The position numbers and the translations under genes are program-made. The notes under the pieces were generated by a model. That model was not told the origin of the DNA, ran no database searches, and worked only from the letters and a program-made list of their open reading frames with translations. From Capronia americana (taxonomy: Eukaryota > Ascomycota > Eurotiomycetes > Chaetothyriales > Herpotrichiellaceae): 64,000 nucleotides of DNA. Location: positions 2,480,001 through 2,544,000 of the forward strand of contig JADWQD010000002.1 of NCBI GenBank assembly GCA_016110215.1. Direction: 5' to 3'. Positions 30,293-41,984 of this stretch are shown piece after piece; position 1 is the stretch's first letter, and the number at the start of each line of letters is the position of its first letter.

Positions 30293-32779
30293 ATGGCCTC
30301 ACATAGCACGGACGCCGATGCCAGGCCTTCCCGGAACAGCGACGACGAGGAGGCTTCAAGGAGATCTCGAGCTCGCGTCTCACGCGCCTGTACACGTTGT
30401 CGCACTCGGAAGGATAAATGCGACGGTCACCAGCCCGAGTGCTCAAACTGCGCCAACGCCGGCCAACCTTGTGTATATCTCGCGGCAACTAAGAAACGAG
30501 GGCTCCCCGAGGGATATGTCCGTGGCTTGGAGAAATTATGGGCTGTGATGCTGCAAAAGGTCGATGGTCTGGACAACGCTGTGCGACATGTGGTCGAAGC
30601 GCACGAGGATGAATTGCTGCATATATGGAACCACCAGAAGTTTGGCGATGACCTCCACACAGCGTGGAAGGACTCTAGTGTACTCGCCGACTTGGAAAAG
30701 CTGCTGTCGCGGATGGACCACAGTCCCCAGCTGGATTTGAAGAGGAAACGCGACAGAGAGGACAGCGAGACGCTACCCGCCTTGACAAGCAGTCCTGGGA
30801 ACGCGCTCCCATTGACACCTGATTTCAGAGTCACAGACATATCGGCAGTTACCCAGTCTACCGTACCGTCTCACATTGGGCTTTCTGATCAATACCTTGG
30901 GCAGCTGCCGCAGACCAGAAGCAACACCCGTGACCTGGAGCTGACAACTTCGGTCGGCTTGAACCTGGGGAGGCGATCGATTCCACCTTTGGAGGCGGGC
31001 AGCCTTGCTTCACGGCATGTACCATTGCCACCTCTCGCTTCGGTACTCCTTGATCAGTATTTTACCTATACTCACTGTTGGTTCCCCATTCTAGACAGAC
31101 CGTACGTACTGCGAAAGTTCTACGAGCACACCAGATCGCGAAATCCCATACAGCTGGATAGTGGCGACCTTGCTTGCCTTTGGGCCATTTTTGCCTACTC
31201 AGAGCAACAAACGAAGCATCTGAGGCCACAATCAAGCATTGTACCTGACCCATCAGTTGCCGATCTGCGTACCCGAGCAAGAGATCTGATACCGTCGGAT
31301 AGTGGCCCTTTCGCAATCGGACATGTGCAAGCCCTATTGCTCCTTGTCCTGCTGGACGTGGGACTTGGTGATTGGACGTCTGCCTGGATGCTAACTGGGT
31401 ATGCAGTCCGCGCTCTGCTAGATGCACAAGACGCTCAGAATCCCCAGCTGCATGATAGAATGCCCACAGACGCTGCTTCGTTCCTCAGTGGGCGAGGGAA
31501 TGGCGCAAGCTCAGAGTCAACAGGCATCAAGCAGCAAAGGTGGCTGGCGGTACGGCAGGCTTGTTTCATCTTGGAAACGGTGGTCTCCCTCCGGTTAAGA
31601 AGAACCCCACTTCTTCGACGCAGCCACTTCGATCTGGACGTTGCGCAACTCATGGACGAGGACGGACACGAAGAGTGGGAGCCATGGCTTGCGAATGGCG
31701 GAGACTGGGCACCATCCCATGAACCAGCTTTCGTGATCAGTTGCTTCAACAGGCTGACCGAGCTTTGCGCAATTGCCAATGAGGCTGCAGATAGCATATG
31801 CTGCGGGGCGAACCCAGGAGGATCATCAGCGCAACAGGCCTTGTTTCAACTGCATGCACTTTCCGAACGATACTGCTTCACAATAGCACAGGTACAGCGG
31901 CGACCACTACATCAGATGCTCTTGCAAGCATGCCATTTTATCATCGAATCCGCTCTGCTCCCAACGAGCCCCGGTATCCAGCAACACCCAGCAGCGCGGT
32001 GTCGTGAAGTCCTCATGTTCTTTGATCGGTCCTGGAACACGTCTGACTTGTGTGGCATACCGTCGGTTTTAGTGGCATTTTGTCAGCTACTTAGCCCTTC
32101 CGCGATCTGGGGCAACTCCATCAAGACTTGGTCGAGATGGTCAACATTGTGGCCAGCCTTTGGATCTTCGGACACTGGTGCCATCGACTCAACGTCAGCT
32201 AGGCCCCCTAGTCTGTCTGCTCAAGCGTCTATTTCTGTAAACAGCCCTCTGCTTCCACTCTCTCCTCCCAATTTCCAGCCAACTCGGACCCTTGTCGGTT
32301 CGACAACGCGCAATATGGAGAGGCCGTTGTCATTTGGCTATCAGGGAGAACCGCACTATAACAACGCGCTTCAACCACAACAGCAAACTCAGCCCGCAGC
32401 GAGGGATTACGAACGTATGACCATCGACGTACCAGGTCAAGACCAGATGAACGTCGGCTTGGAGAAACAGATGGGTTTGGGGGCGGGTACATCACCTAGC
32501 TTCAATGGCGACGAGATTGACGCCTTGTTCCACGAAATGGCTCAGCTTGACACGACCCAGTGGACTATGGACAGGACGGAAGGGTTGAAAGACTTTGGCT
32601 TTGCGGACGATTCTACGTTCGAAGCATTCTGTAATGATCCAGACCGGCTCATGTTGTCAGACGGATACATGGGTCCGGCGTTCAATGGTGGTAGTCTGGC
32701 ATCTGGAGCTCAGGCTGCGGCCATGAGAGGCGATGGACCTCAACTTGGGAGGATGTCCTTCGAAGACATTTTCAGGTAG
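30293..32779 (+). CDS. qutA: quinate pathway activator, Zn2Cys6
   Basis: Single exon, 828 residues, a nuclear activator of the QUT genes. The zinc cluster is C33, C36, C43, C50, C53, C60 (C-x2-C-x6-C-x6-C-x2-C-x6-C), with the recognition loop RTRKDKCDGHQPEC. Directly after it comes KKRGLPEGYVRGLEKLW, a linker conserved in QutA/Qa-1F and related activators. A fungal transcription factor middle homology region follows (about residues 240-620, including YFTYTHCWFPILDRPYVL). The C-terminus is acidic and Gln/Asn-rich, ending in a region of the type needed for activation and for QutR binding in Aspergillus nidulans. ATG 30293 is taken; the codon before it is GTG. Location beside and divergent from qutR, within a complete QUT cluster, makes the assignment firm. 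Confidence 0.94.
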   Translation: MASHSTDADARPSRNSDDEEASRRSRARVSRACTRCRTRKDKCDGHQPECSNCANAGQPCVYLAATKKRGLPEGYVRGLEKLWAVMLQKVDGLDNAVRHVVEAHEDELLHIWNHQKFGDDLHTAWKDSSVLADLEKLLSRMDHSPQLDLKRKRDREDSETLPALTSSPGNALPLTPDFRVTDISAVTQSTVPSHIGLSDQYLGQLPQTRSNTRDLELTTSVGLNLGRRSIPPLEAGSLASRHVPLPPLASVLLDQYFTYTHCWFPILDRPYVLRKFYEHTRSRNPIQLDSGDLACLWAIFAYSEQQTKHLRPQSSIVPDPSVADLRTRARDLIPSDSGPFAIGHVQALLLLVLLDVGLGDWTSAWMLTGYAVRALLDAQDAQNPQLHDRMPTDAASFLSGRGNGASSESTGIKQQRWLAVRQACFILETVVSLRLRRTPLLRRSHFDLDVAQLMDEDGHEEWEPWLANGGDWAPSHEPAFVISCFNRLTELCAIANEAADSICCGANPGGSSAQQALFQLHALSERYCFTIAQVQRRPLHQMLLQACHFIIESALLPTSPGIQQHPAARCREVLMFFDRSWNTSDLCGIPSVLVAFCQLLSPSAIWGNSIKTWSRWSTLWPAFGSSDTGAIDSTSARPPSLSAQASISVNSPLLPLSPPNFQPTRTLVGSTTRNMERPLSFGYQGEPHYNNALQPQQQTQPAARDYERMTIDVPGQDQMNVGLEKQMGLGAGTSPSFNGDEIDALFHEMAQLDTTQWTMDRTEGLKDFGFADDSTFEAFCNDPDRLMLSDGYMGPAFNGGSLASGAQAAAMRGDGPQLGRMSFEDIFR

Positions 32780-33176
32780 ATGAATATCCAGTCACCTGGG
32801 TAGTGCGACGTTCGGCGCCATAATGACTATCGAGTTGTGCATACCTCAGCCTTGTCTGCTCGTTGTACTGCAGCCTCGCCAACCAACCGAGGATCTGCCG
32901 GGACACAAAGTGCGCATTGAACTCGCAGCACGGAGTGATAAGAACATTTTTCTCGAACGAACTGTTAGACTCAGCTACTTAATAAACGTGAAGCTACCGA
33001 TTAATTCTGCTCGACGCGCCGTTCGCTCCTCCTCCAGCCTCTGCTAAAGTCACTTCGACTTGCGAGCACAGATTCGCAACAATCTACGTACCCTACCCGC
33101 GTCCAACTTCCCAGGCGACCTATTCGTGTCTTCTCAGCTCCAGCGACCTTTTTCGGCGCTCTTGCACCCAAGCAAG

Positions 33177-33710
33177 ATGCCACCTCGAGGTGCCTCGACA
33201 GCGATAAACCCCGTCCGCCTACAAACTGTGTCTCGCTTAAAAATAAGACATCCGGACAAGCAGGAGCCGAATCCCTGCCTAGGACCGATGACCGCCATGT
33301 TGAGTACGTTCTGCCTGTTGCCCGCGATGGAGGTCTTGTAGCGAACTCCAATTTTGATGTTGTCAAGGTCAAGAGCTGGGATGAGGAAGCATACCCATGG
33401 TTGCGCGCGTGTCGTTTCAAAGAGCTGGAGGATCTATGTTTGCTCTGGGTCTTGCACATTTTACTGACACACACCCTCTCAACAGACTGCTGGGCCGCCG
33501 GTGCCGCTTCAGGAGGCTGCGGACACTTGGAAAAAGTGCTACGAGAATGCATGGATGCGCCTGTACGTTACGTCCACCGCGCCGCTGTGGGATAAGTCGC
33601 TGACGATGTGCGTGCTTGAACAGAAACCTCCTCCGAAGGCCAAATCTACGATAAATCACCATCTGGGACGATTGTACCCGTTAATTTCGGGGCCGAAGAA
33701 GAAGAATTGA
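33177..33710 (+). CDS. mrp10: mitochondrial small-subunit ribosomal protein Mrp10/mS37 (CHCH)
   Basis: Three exons (33177-33303, 33486-33562, 33624-33710) encode 96 residues. Introns are 182 and 61 nt with GT-AG ends. The protein begins MPPRGASTAINPVRLQTVSRLK, has a basic N-terminus and ends in HHLGRLYPLISGPKKKN, the conserved Mrp10 C-terminus. Four cysteines at residues 34, 44, 54 and 64 form the CHCH fold (NPC...NC...GGC...REC), each separated by exactly nine residues. Such proteins are imported through the Mia40/Erv1 oxidative route, although yeast Mrp10 is notable for reaching the matrix to join the 37S subunit. The small exons explain why no long open frame marks this gene. It lies 400 bp downstream of qutA and is probably unrelated in function. 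Confidence 0.9.
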
Positions 33711-35673
33711 GGAAGCACCGTTGTCGCCCATTGCGAAACTATAGGTCCCAGCTCTTCGACCCGATGCATACCAATCATACTTCACGGTTACCCTGCGCCA
33801 CGTACGCGCAGCATGGAACTGGGAGAGTTGTATGGAAAACGCGTCAAACATTGTAAGCTTGTACAAAAGCAGGGCGGTCACCGACGATACATCGGGAAAA
33901 TTCTCCCTTGTTATATTGTGACCTGCTTTGGGCAGGAATTTCTGCCAGAGATTCTGCGTAGAGCGAAGGCCTACTCCGTACAAGTAGGGTTACATTGATC
34001 TGGATGTACAGTAGAAGGTGCGTACGGGACAGGAAGGGAACCATGTTGATATATTGGTCAAAGGCCACTCTACGCTACCACTACAAGGCCACAAATGAAT
34101 TGCTTTCCTCAGCCTCTATCGATCTTCCTCACGCTGTCCCTCCCCTGCATGACCGAAATTGAGGAGACGACAAGCATTCATTATGGTGTTAAGAGGAAAC
34201 GAAGGTGGTAGGCATTACGACGTGAAGCCGCTGGCCGTGCCTCATCTCAGGCTTCTTCCTCTTGCTCTCGCTCTCTTCAGATTACCTAGGTACCCTTTCT
34301 CCCGCATACGATTTTGCACGTCCCAGCAATCATTCCGACCCTCTTTGACTCTCGCGCACATGCGGCGTTGGCGAAGGTATGTAATTCCTTCACAGTCCAC
34401 GTCGGGAGTAAAACCAGTGCAAACTTCGCCTACGCTCACGATTTGTTCGCGGAAGCCAGAAGCTCGTGACTATGTATGTACCTATTGTACTTTCCAAGCC
34501 ACAAAAGCCTTATGCCGGCGTTGACTCTCGAATCGCGAATCGGTTGGCTCTTTACCACGGACCATTGGAAGAAGCTACTGTGGTACAGCAGTATCTCTGT
34601 CCTGAGAGTCGTCAATATGCGTTATATCAGGTAGGTATCTCTGGGTTGATCGTCCGTGCTTGAAGCAGGGAAGCAATCAACGTCAACGAGACAATGCTTC
34701 TTCAAAGATATTAGATGTCAGATGTCAGACCTCAGTCCTCAGACCTCAGTCCTCAGACCTCAGATCAAATGCCTAATTATACTATGTACAGTATACCAAA
34801 CCTCCGAGCTGACCATCGCAGGCTGCAGCCAGCCATAGAACTGACCTGATTACGATCGTTTCCCTGGTGTTCAGTCCGTACTGTACGGAGTATCCTACAT
34901 CGACTGGACCAGCGCCGTGCAAGTTTGGTGGACATCACTAATTATTACTGTCTTGGACATGCCACACTGTGAGATGGCTCTCGAGGAAGACTCTTTCCTC
35001 TATCTACAGTATATAAATAATATAACGCAAGGATGGACGGATCAAGAGAGCGTTAGAGAGTGTATATATAGAGAGAGAGACACTGAGAGTAAGAGAACGC
35101 AGACCGAACTTAAGTAAAGCCATCGTGAGAGTCATTCCCACTGCTACTACCACTACAGTACTATTTATCATTCGTCGATTAGAGTGGAAGACGAGTAGAT
35201 AGGTACGTACGTACGCACGCACGTGTAGGCAGCAAGCAGCAAGTAGCGGTACCTAACCATTCATTCATCTACGTATTATATTCGTACCAGCTACTTTCCC
35301 TCCGTTGTGAACCCATTACCGCCAGTACGCGAACACCGTACCTAACTTTTCCCCACGTGTAATCCATCCATATTTCGTGATATCTCAATGTCTCGATATC
35401 CCGGACGCCATGCCAACAAAGTCAAACTCAGAGACAATCAATCGCAAGCACCATTAACTAGTATAGCCCGAGATTGAAATGGAAATTGACTGGAATATGC
35501 AAAACCTCAATTTGAATTCAAGCCAACAAGGAAATTCGTCTCGCGTTCATGTCTGCGTGGTTGATGTTGTACAGTCCCAAACCCAGAAACTCAAGGGAAA
35601 CCAACACACTTTAGCAATCCGAAGCGCCGAACAATAAATGCAAGATCAATCAATCGCACACGCTCTCACACAA
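33711..35673. other. intergenic, repeat-rich, no gene recognised
   Basis: About 2 kb between the convergent Mrp10 and LRR protein genes. Short low-complexity tracts occur: a CTCAG-type tandem at 34713-34764, purine runs near 35080 and a GTAC/GCAC run near 35200. No coding frame or RNA gene is recognised. Confidence 0.45.
34713..34764. repeat. short tandem repeat, 14-bp units
   Basis: GATGTCA occurs twice, then units of CCTCAGTCCTCAGA repeat between two and three times with almost no variation. Intergenic, convergent side, no coding role seen. Confidence 0.7.
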
Positions 35674-37795
35674 TCATGACCGCTTGAACATGAAATACCC
35701 GTACATGCCCCCAACATCCTGTTCCACGACCGGCACTTTCCTCATGCCCCACCATCGAGCGCCCATTTTCCAAGCGCGCCATCCGTCGTCGAGGGTTCCC
35801 TCCAGAGTTGGCTGGCGGACGTACCATCCTCGCCGACCCAGTTCCTTGACTACCCAATCCGGCTTGGCTTTGCCGCGCATGTTGCCCTGTCGGCGCTTTA
35901 CCTCAGCGAGGACGTCGGAGCCGAGTTCGATGACTTCAAGCGGGAGGGTGGACTGGTCAAGAAGGGAGGCGGGACTGTAGGAGAGGGAGAGCTGGGTGAC
36001 GGAGGGGATGAGGCTCAGGTCGAGGTAACGGATGGTGCTGCGGTGAGGGGAGGACGAGCAAGAAGAAGAGGAAGATGCATCATCATCCTCCGCAATTGTG
36101 TCGTCAGAGGAGGTGCTTGACGAGGGTTTGAATAGGCGGACGATGTCGCTTCCAAGGCTGAGGTTTGCACCGCGGAGGCCCAGTTCTTCGAGATGAGTGC
36201 TTAGCTTCCGGAGACCCGGGATATGGGAGGCGTTGATTCTGGCGCCGTTGAGGTTCAGCGATCGGAGGCTGGAGGGAAGAGAGTCAAGGAGAGCTGTGAC
36301 ATCGTCTTCGCGGAGCAATCTGTGTCGTGACGCGTCCGCCGCAAGGTTGAGGTAGATGATGTTCTCGCGAACGGCGGGGTGGGTGGTGAGGAATTTGACG
36401 ACGCCGGCGCCGGTGAGATGTGTGCATCGCTCAAGGTTGAGGTGCGTGATGCGAGCGGTCGGGGGGATTGAAAACAGAGCCTTGTCGTTGATGAGGGTGT
36501 GCGCAACATCGAGGTGTGTCAGGTTGGTGAGCAGCGGAAGTAGTGCCTCGAAGACTGGTTCTTGCAGAGTCGTGCACTCGTGCAGTGATAGTCGCTTGAG
36601 GCTTGTAAGCGGAGAAGACAAACTTGCCGTGACGTTGGTGAAGGCGTCGGCGAAGGGCCGTGAGGAGCAGGCACAAAAGTCGAGGGCTTGCATGAGCGGC
36701 ATGTCGAAGAGTGTTGAGATGATGGTGTTGTCAAGTTCTTCGTCGACGTGCTCGTGTACGAGGAAGGCCTGAAGATTCGGCATCAAATCGAGGCACGCCT
36801 TGAGAGTCTCTGGCTTGAGAAATGGAGTCTGGTTCCGCGTGCTGCGAGCGCTGCCGAAACCCATGTTGGAGTAGTGAGAGAAATCCAGCCAGTGGACCAG
36901 CTCTCCCAGTTGTGGTGTCGTCTTGAAGGTCCGCATCAACTTGGCAAAGGCTCTGGACTGAGGCATCGAGACATGTCGGTACAGCACCCTCACGGCTGCA
37001 CCCTGGATCTTCTTCGACACCAATGAGCAAGACGCCAGGTCGACGTGTGGTCGTGCATAGGGGTCTGCCGTGTGATCGACCGTCACGTACGAGAGAATGA
37101 GTTCCAGCACTTCCTCCGGCATCGACTCGAGCCACGAAAATGGGACTTCACGCGAGTCTTGCGAGAAAGTCTCATCCGTGTCGTCGAGGATTGCTGTGCC
37201 TTCCAACGTCCCATCGAACCCCTCACCAAGCCGTACTGAGTCTCGGATCCGCTCCCTCCATACCTCAAGGCTGAAACTCGCCGGACGGGGGTGGAACTGG
37301 GTGATTTCCTTTGCGAAGGGAAGGTTGAACAACTTTTGTGCCGCGCGTCGCTTCTCGAGTTCGTCGAGAATCTTCTCCAGCTTTCGGGGGTTGCTCCGAG
37401 CGTAGCCCTCCAGCCGCGTCCGCACGTGGTCTTCGTGCGAGCCGGCATAATGGTAGGAACAAAGGCCCTTTGTCCTGCACCACTGGCTGCATGGCCACGC
37501 GATCCATTCGATCTCCTCTAGGTCTTGGGATGAAAGCGACGATTCGAACGACTGTGGCAAGCCATCGCCTGGGCAAGTTTGATGATCAGCATTCGGGCTC
37601 TCTATTCAAAGCGTGATACCCCAACTTACCGGCTTGTTCTTTGACGGAGGCGTATGAAAACTTCCTGGAAGCAGTGCTCATATCTTCCGGAGGTGAAATA
37701 ATATGCGTGTGATAGTTCCTGGACGAAAACAAGTCTTCGGGTGTTTCGTGTCGATTAGTTGCCACAGGCGTGTTGTGGTGTCGAAATGGCAGCAT
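35674..37795 (-). CDS. F-box-like/leucine-rich repeat protein
   Basis: Exons 37630-37795 and 35674-37568 (61-nt intron), about 686 residues. An F-box-like motif appears in the middle: SWLESMPEEVLELILSYV with CSLVSKKIQGAAVRVLYRHV, i.e. the L-P-x-E-[VI]-x-x-x-I and L-V-S-K pattern. It is followed by irregular leucine-rich repeats (LKRLSLHECTTL, LTHLDVAHTLI, ITHLNLERCTHLTGAGV, IIYLNLAADASRHRL, LRSLNLNGARI, LEELGLRGANL). An acidic/Ser-rich spacer (DDTIAEDDDASSSSS) precedes the last repeat. The N-terminal part has a Cys/His/Trp-containing segment (WPCSQWCRTKGLCSYH) conserved in a group of fungal F-box proteins. It probably acts as an SCF substrate adaptor; the substrate is unknown. The start lies in a small first exon (MLPFRHH) and could be internal instead (MSTASR). 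Confidence 0.82.
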
Positions 37796-38736
37796 TGTCA
37801 GTCGGACGGAGAGGCTTATGAAGCCTCAGGTATCTAAAAGACCAAGGATGGGAAAAACCACCAGCCAAAACTCCACCGACCCCAGGAAAATGATGCAGGG
37901 AAAATGCAAGGCGAGGACAGGTACGTTTAGGAAAATATTAGGAAAGATGGGGGTAAGAGAAACAAAACGAGAGGCGGAAGGAGGTATATTCTGTGTCATT
38001 GTTTTTCAGGTCCGACCGCACATACCACAATCATCACCTAACACGTACCACCGTCTTCCAGAGCCTTGTCGACTAAGCAGTTAACGGCAGGCTGTGAATC
38101 ATGCCCGGCCCGGCTTGGCTCAAGATTTTGCCTTGACAGCGGCTGGGCCTTCACATGAGCCAGGTTATCCACGGGTAGAGGAGCGGGAGGATTTCCCTCC
38201 CTGGTCAGCTGCCTGCATTCGTGCAAGAACGTGACCGGATGATGCAACAGGCGGAGCGCGGTCGGCTCGCGGGAGGCAAGGGGCCGGACATTTGCAGCTG
38301 TGAGGCACGAGGTGAAAAGTCTGGAGGGCAAACGAAGGTCGAAGTGAACAAAGAGTAAAAGTGGTGTCAAGGATTCGCGGCAATTACGTAGCAGCATCCG
38401 GGGTAGCCTTGGCGCCTGGTCATACCGTCATTCAAGGTTTTTAGTGCCGCTGCGGCGAACAATGGCGAAATGGCGCTGGTGACTGACGCGAAGAGATTTC
38501 AAAGCGCGTTCATAACAGGCTTCGAATTTCCTATGACAAAGATGTACAACCTCAGGGTGTCAAACATGCAGTCCTCGACGTGCGCTTCTCCGCCACCATT
38601 CCATATCGATACAACGAATGCTTCTAGCATCTCCTCGGGTGTTCCAGACTCCTGAACCCGCGCCTGGTCCTTTCGTAAGGGGAAATCGTGAACATAAACC
38701 ACACGGCAACACCGCCATATCGAAATCACCCGACCC
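37796..38736. other. intergenic region
   Basis: Promoter of the minus-strand LRR protein and 3' end of the minus-strand PLP enzyme. No additional gene seen. Confidence 0.4.
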
Positions 38737-40755
38737 TCATGCATCGACCCATCCACCTTGGGTGACATCGAACTTCTTTAGGACGTCCCCGGTATTCTGC
38801 CTCGATGGAACTGGGGACCGCAGGTTCAGCGCCTCAAATTCCGCCTTTTCGACTTCCGGGGTCTTAGCTCTTCCCCGCAAACTCTCTCCCATCCTGACGC
38901 GCTCGCACAGACCTTTGAGGACGCCACCAAGCCAGTCGAAGTCCTTGAGTTCCAGGTAGATCTGGCCCGAGATCCTGGTCCAGAGCTTTCCATCGTACTC
39001 GTAAATGGCGACGAACGTGTTGAACTCATACACCAGCGTTTTCTCCATCCACGCAATATGGATCGGTACGTCTGCTTCTTGAATGATGATGGGTCCTGCC
39101 GAGTGCAAGCTCGGGGAATTGAGCGGGGAGGTCGACCGTCTAGGGTCACCCAAAAGACCCCCTGAGCTCGCAGAAGGCGATCGCCTTTGCGTTACAGCAC
39201 TCACACTGGGGAACCCGTAAGAGGATTGCCGCAGAGCCGGAGACAGCCCACCAGCACTTCCAGCTCCACCAGGCCCCATGCTAATGCTTCCACGAGAGTA
39301 AGCGCCGACAATCGTGACGGGGAGCAAAACGTTCGCCATTGCACAGTCTCTCATCCCACCAGCCCAGCCGTTGCGACCACCATCACGTTTGTCGCTGGCT
39401 TCGTAGCTTCCCATGGTCCGGAGTCCGAATCCGGCATCCATGTCGTCCATTACTTCGGTCCCCAGGAGCATGGCAAGGAGATCTGCTCCTCTTTGAGCAA
39501 TATCTCGGATGTAGTTGTAAATCGCCTCCTCGCCCCCACACAAATTCTGCCGGAAGTTGAGAGCGGCCGGCACACAATAGTAAGGCGCATTATCGGCCGT
39601 TGCCACGAACTGGAAGAGGTTCACAAAGTCTGTTTTGTCGGTAGGTGGAAGAGGGTTTCGGATTGATGAGCTTGACCGGGGCACGAACCCGTGGGAGGTA
39701 GGAAAGGTAGTTCGGATGAGATGCTGATTACGCTTGGGCACGTGAAAAACAGCACAGCCTCGTGGGGTATACAACCACCTATGCCACGTCAGATACCACG
39801 TCAGATACCACAACAGCCTCATCGTGTTGCGACCATCGTCTCAGAACTGCGTTTCCACTCACTTATGGCAATTGCTGACGAAGAAGTCGGCGTCGAGTTG
39901 AGACAGATTCAAGGGAATCTGTCCCACGCCGTGAGCACCATCGATCAAACTCAGGATACCATACTCCTTGCACATCTTGGTGATTCGTTCGAACGGGAAC
40001 CGAACTCCGGGCAGAGACACGATCGTTTCGAAGATACAGACCTTCGGATTCAGACCATCGTACAGGACTCGTGATATCGTCTGTGACAGGGCGTTCAGAA
40101 TTTCTGAGTGCGTGCAAGGAAGTGAGTAGGCAAAGTCTTGCCCATGTCCGACTTTACGGAGTTGTAGCTGGGGGTTGGTCTCAACGACAGAAGCCAGAGT
40201 CTTCTCGATCGCTCCATAGATAGTGTCAAAATATATGATGCAGTCCTTCTCCTTGTACTGCAAATTGCGCAGGACGGTATTGACGCCTGGGACGGTTAGT
40301 AAACGCCACCAGAGGCAGAATCGGGATATCTCACCGGACGTCGCATTCTGCACGAAAACACACTCATCGGTCGGGACGTTGAGCAGTTTCGCTATCCTTT
40401 CTCTGGACTTGTCCAAAAGGTCGATATATTGGTAACGCAAGAACTTATCCGGCGCCGCTTCGGCCAATTTCTGATAACCACGAAGCGCATTGCGGACGGG
40501 CAGTGAATAGCTGCCGAATGACCCTACACCGACTGGTCGTTAGGTCTCCCGTAGTCAGACTGATACGCTTGTAATGCGGCCATGTGTGCCCGCCATGTCG
40601 ATAAGGAGGCGCGATGATGGGGAAGGCTTGGCATTATGAGACAGATGCTTGGATCGAGGAGACGTACCGTGGTTGAGATTGGTGTATTTGGGATCAAACA
40701 GGAATTGAGACTTGAAGCCGTGACCGAACTCGGTGACTTCCCCAAACGAGCCCAT
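38737..40755 (-). CDS. class V PLP-dependent aminotransferase/lyase (LolT/Egt2-like)
   Basis: Four exons (40668-40755, 40335-40523, 39863-40286, 38737-39778), about 580 residues. Fold-type I enzyme of the class V (cysteine desulfurase-like) family. Features: NLNHGSFGSY at the N-terminus, VQNATSGVNTVL (PLP phosphate region), DGAHGVGQIPLN (Asp/His contacting the cofactor) and SNCHKWLYTPRGCAVF with the Schiff-base Lys at residue 234. The nearest fungal families are LolT-like epimerases and the hercynylcysteine sulfoxide lyase of ergothioneine synthesis (Egt2), but similarity alone does not settle which reaction is catalysed. Residues about 395-463 form a Gly/Ser/Pro-rich insertion between VTIVGAYSRG and GPIIIQEADVPIH that splits the C-terminal domain. 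The third intron contains a near-perfect tandem 13-mer. Confidence 0.85.
39779..39815. repeat. intronic tandem 13-mer
   Basis: Within the third intron of the PLP enzyme the unit CCACGTCAGATAC occurs twice in succession followed by a partial third copy. Short and probably of no functional weight. Confidence 0.6.
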
Positions 40756-41984
40756 GTTGGCGGTCCTGAAATCAAGAGGCGACTATTGAAGCGTATGCAG
40801 GGAGCATGAAGGGGGTTAGTAATTCAGTCTTGTAGCTCGTATCCCCTTCTACTGCTGGAGGTTTCCGCGATGCCACACCCCGTCTCTGGCGTACACAAGA
40901 AGTATATGCGATTAACGAGGCCGATAATAGTAGCAGTCAGAGCTTGCCACTGCAGATATGGAAGTGCCACAGCGTGACTCAGTCCGATAGAGCTGAAACG
41001 TGAATTTTGACGTTTACGAGTTTGCGCGGCGGGGCTGAAGGGCTCGTTCGGGGCGGGAACAGAAATCAAGCCGCAGTCTAACTACTGGGTACAGGAGCCA
41101 AGGATTGCAACAGTGCCTGGTGACCAGGGATGGACCAAGGCTATCCAGTTCCGCACCTGCTGGGCCACTGAAATCCCATGGCTCGACAGTTTCAAGAGAC
41201 AAGAGCGATCCGCCTGAATGTCGAGAGGAAGTTGGACCCCATCTCGCGCCCCTTTCGTCGTGGCTTGGGCGACTGCGAGAAACCACCCGGCGGGGCTCAT
41301 CAGGTTGTTCGGGGTGCGACCGGCCAATCATGGGGGCTTCTGGGAGTTAGGCCTCTGCAATCCTTCGTGATGGAGCCTCGGCGCGCACTGCTAGGTTGGT
41401 CCTAGGGACGAGAAAAGCAATGACCATCTGGATCCAGCTGCTCTCCTCAGACGTGCTTCCTCACGCGACGTTCAGGAGCAGCTGTCGACGCAGAAGCAGT
41501 TGCGATAGTATGTGGATGTTCGTGATGGAGGCAAGATCGCAATATTCTCGCACACGAGAATGCTGGCGGAAGAAAATGCCGGGGGCACCCTCCTCCCTCT
41601 CCGGAACAATGTTCTTCCTGTACCATCACGGTCACTCGCACACATCGGATTTTGCACGGATATGATGGGCGCTGGACCTCGGCCTAAATCGACGATGACG
41701 AAACCTGCCGCCAACAACCCCGGAAATACAACAGCATTATCAAGCGAGGAAGAGGGGGGTTCTCCGGACTGTCGACTGTATTATCTGACCTTGACAACCC
41801 TCATCGCGAGGCTACCGCTTTCTTGCTGGTAGAACACCGGTTTACGTTGTGCGCGAGATATCACCGAAGCTGAATTTCTAAGCCGACTGATGATCGGTGA
41901 AGCCAGGGTCCTGCTTAAAAGACAACGGCCGCCTTGCCCTACTATACGTGTCTGAAAGTTGACTCTTCCATTACTCTCAGCGAG
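40756..41984. other. divergent promoter region, no gene
   Basis: 1.2 kb between the divergent PLP enzyme and MDR genes. Open frames on both strands are short and lack family similarity. Contains both promoters. Confidence 0.4.
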
